From Flavobacterium hiemivividum (GTDB taxonomy: Bacteria > Bacteroidota > Bacteroidia > Flavobacteriales > Flavobacteriaceae): a stretch of DNA of 64,000 nucleotides. Positions 63,331 through 64,000 of the stretch are shown here, in pieces. Every line of letters starts with the position of its first letter. Position 1 is the first letter of the stretch. The stretch covers positions 372,001 through 436,000 of the forward strand of contig NZ_SMFO01000001.1 of assembly GCF_004349145.1 (NCBI RefSeq). The letters run 5' to 3'. The translations under genes and the position numbers were made by a program. Under the pieces are notes generated by a model, which saw only the letters and a program-made list of their open reading frames with translations, was not told the origin of the DNA and searched no databases.

Positions 63331-63855
63331 TTAATTCTTTTCAATTACTTTAACTTCTACAGCTCCTGTACTTTGGAAAAAAGAAACTAATTCTTCTTCG
63401 TTATTGTTAATCGCTACTTCCATTAAGAAGTGGTCATCTGTAGTTCTAACATCAGGATTTTCAGCTTCTTTGAATGGCCACAATCTACTTCTCATATAAA
63501 AAGTAATTACCATTAAATGCGCTGCAAAAAATACGGTCATTTCAAACATAATTGGCACAAATGCCGGCATATTTTGAATGTAGCTAAAACTTGGTTTTCC
63601 ACCAATATCTTGTGGCCAATCTTGAATCATAATCAAATTCATCATCCAAGTAGCAAATGAAATACCAATACAACCGTATATGAATGAACATATAGCTAAT
63701 CTAGTTGGCGCAAGTCCCATTGCTTTATCCAAACCGTGAACCGGAAATGGAGTAAAAACTTCTTCAATATGGTGATGAGCTGCTCTGGTTTGTTTAACCG
63801 CATCCATCAATATATCATCGTCATTATAAATGGCGTATATTACTTTGTTACTCAT
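63331..63855 (-). CDS. actD: Alternative complex III subunit ActD (DUF3341)
   Basis: A 174-residue membrane subunit of ACIII with two helices. It has the ActD pattern: YAIYNDDDILMDAVKQTRAA, PFPVHGLDKAMGL and FFAAHLMVITFYMRS. It overlaps the end of actC by eight bases, and actE follows, so the whole set is one operon. Its job is to hold the membrane arm together, as known for the family. Confidence 0.93.
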   Translation of the reverse strand: MSNKVIYAIYNDDDILMDAVKQTRAAHHHIEEVFTPFPVHGLDKAMGLAPTRLAICSFIYGCIGISFATWMMNLIMIQDWPQDIGGKPSFSYIQNMPAFVPIMFEMTVFFAAHLMVITFYMRSRLWPFKEAENPDVRTTDDHFLMEVAINNNEEELVSFFQSTGAVEVKVIEKN

Positions 63856-64000
63856 GGTGTGAATCTTTATTTGCTTCTCTTTCTCTTTTGTAATTATCTC
63901 CAGTTCCTTTCAATATCGTTTTAACCTCTGCCTGTGCAATTACAGGGAATGTTCTAGAGTACAATAAAAACAATACAAAGAAAAAACCAATTGTTCCTAT
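63848..64000 (-). CDS. actC: Alternative complex III subunit ActC, C-terminal end (partial)
   Basis: The last 50 residues of a frame that continues beyond the window. It contains a hydrophobic helix (TIGFFFVLFLLYSR) and the ActC (NrfD-like) ending FPVIAQAEVKTILK, finishing DSHHE before TAA. It overlaps actD by eight bases. ActC is the main quinol-binding membrane subunit of ACIII. Confidence 0.85.
   Translation of the reverse strand: MGTIGFFFVLFLLYSRTFPVIAQAEVKTILKGTGDNYKREREANKDSHHE

Noticed and set aside
1..64000. Undescribed defence or phage system
   Set aside because: No toxin-antitoxin, nuclease, reverse transcriptase, phage structural or CRISPR genes were recognised; the holin-like name at 16685 is only a family label.

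Overview
The window is AT-rich chromosomal DNA of a Flavobacterium-like member of the Flavobacteriaceae (phylum Bacteroidota). The evidence is the gene content: the type IX secretion translocon SprA, a RemB-like gliding protein, a PorP/SprF-family protein, alternative complex III coupled to an aa3-type oxidase, and a DUF6089-uppS-bamA-ompH envelope cluster. Several start-proximal promoters also match the Bacteroidota -7 element TAnnTTTG. I cannot fix the species from the sequence alone.

Layout. 1-438: end of a uracil permease. 634-5672: serB, clpX, clpP and tig (protein quality control). 5673-6850: a dispersed repeat with a flanking direct duplication, one small unknown gene and tRNA-Glu. 7053-16583: a ten-gene copper-handling cluster, all on the minus strand (multicopper oxidase fused to a barrel, a 46-residue membrane protein, a Cu P-type ATPase, an HMA-AraC regulator, two DUF3347 proteins, an HMA protein, a TlpA-like thioredoxin, an outer-membrane protein and a Cys-rich protein). 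16685-20442: a small membrane protein, an alpha/beta hydrolase, pdxJ, a CBS protein and nadK. 20615-27170: the envelope cluster DUF6089-uppS-bamA-ompH-ompH followed by murI. 27180-31779: gamma-carbonic anhydrase, PorP/SprF, a NifU-like protein, dodecin, MscS and tsaB. 31848-36118: efflux adaptor, TolC-like protein and a DUF4403 lipoprotein. 36131-41234: cytochrome oxidase accessory genes (SCO, an SCO-like paralogue without cysteines, DUF420, COX4, two COX3, heme O synthase). 41414-45297: remB-like gene, deoC, vanZ, gcvH. 45385-58260: sprA, ruvA, maeB, a CBS protein, queG, ruvB. 58402-64000: coxA, coxB, actF, actE, actD and the end of actC, that is, alternative complex III with its oxidase.

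How the genes work together. The copper cluster and the respiratory genes both centre on copper. The first detoxifies and oxidises it with an ATPase, an oxidase and periplasmic HMA/DUF3347 proteins. The second delivers it to CuA/CuB through SCO. SprA and the RemB-like protein belong to the secretion and gliding apparatus, while BamA, the OmpH proteins, UppS and MurI build the envelope.

I see no CRISPR array, prophage, complete insertion sequence or obvious defence island. The least conventional material is the copper cluster (regulator and oxidase architectures), the SCO-like protein lacking copper ligands, queG with no standard start codon, and the repeat element with a possible target duplication. 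Most of the remaining content is housekeeping. Where the longest open frame begins well before the probable start, I used the internal start and give the reason.
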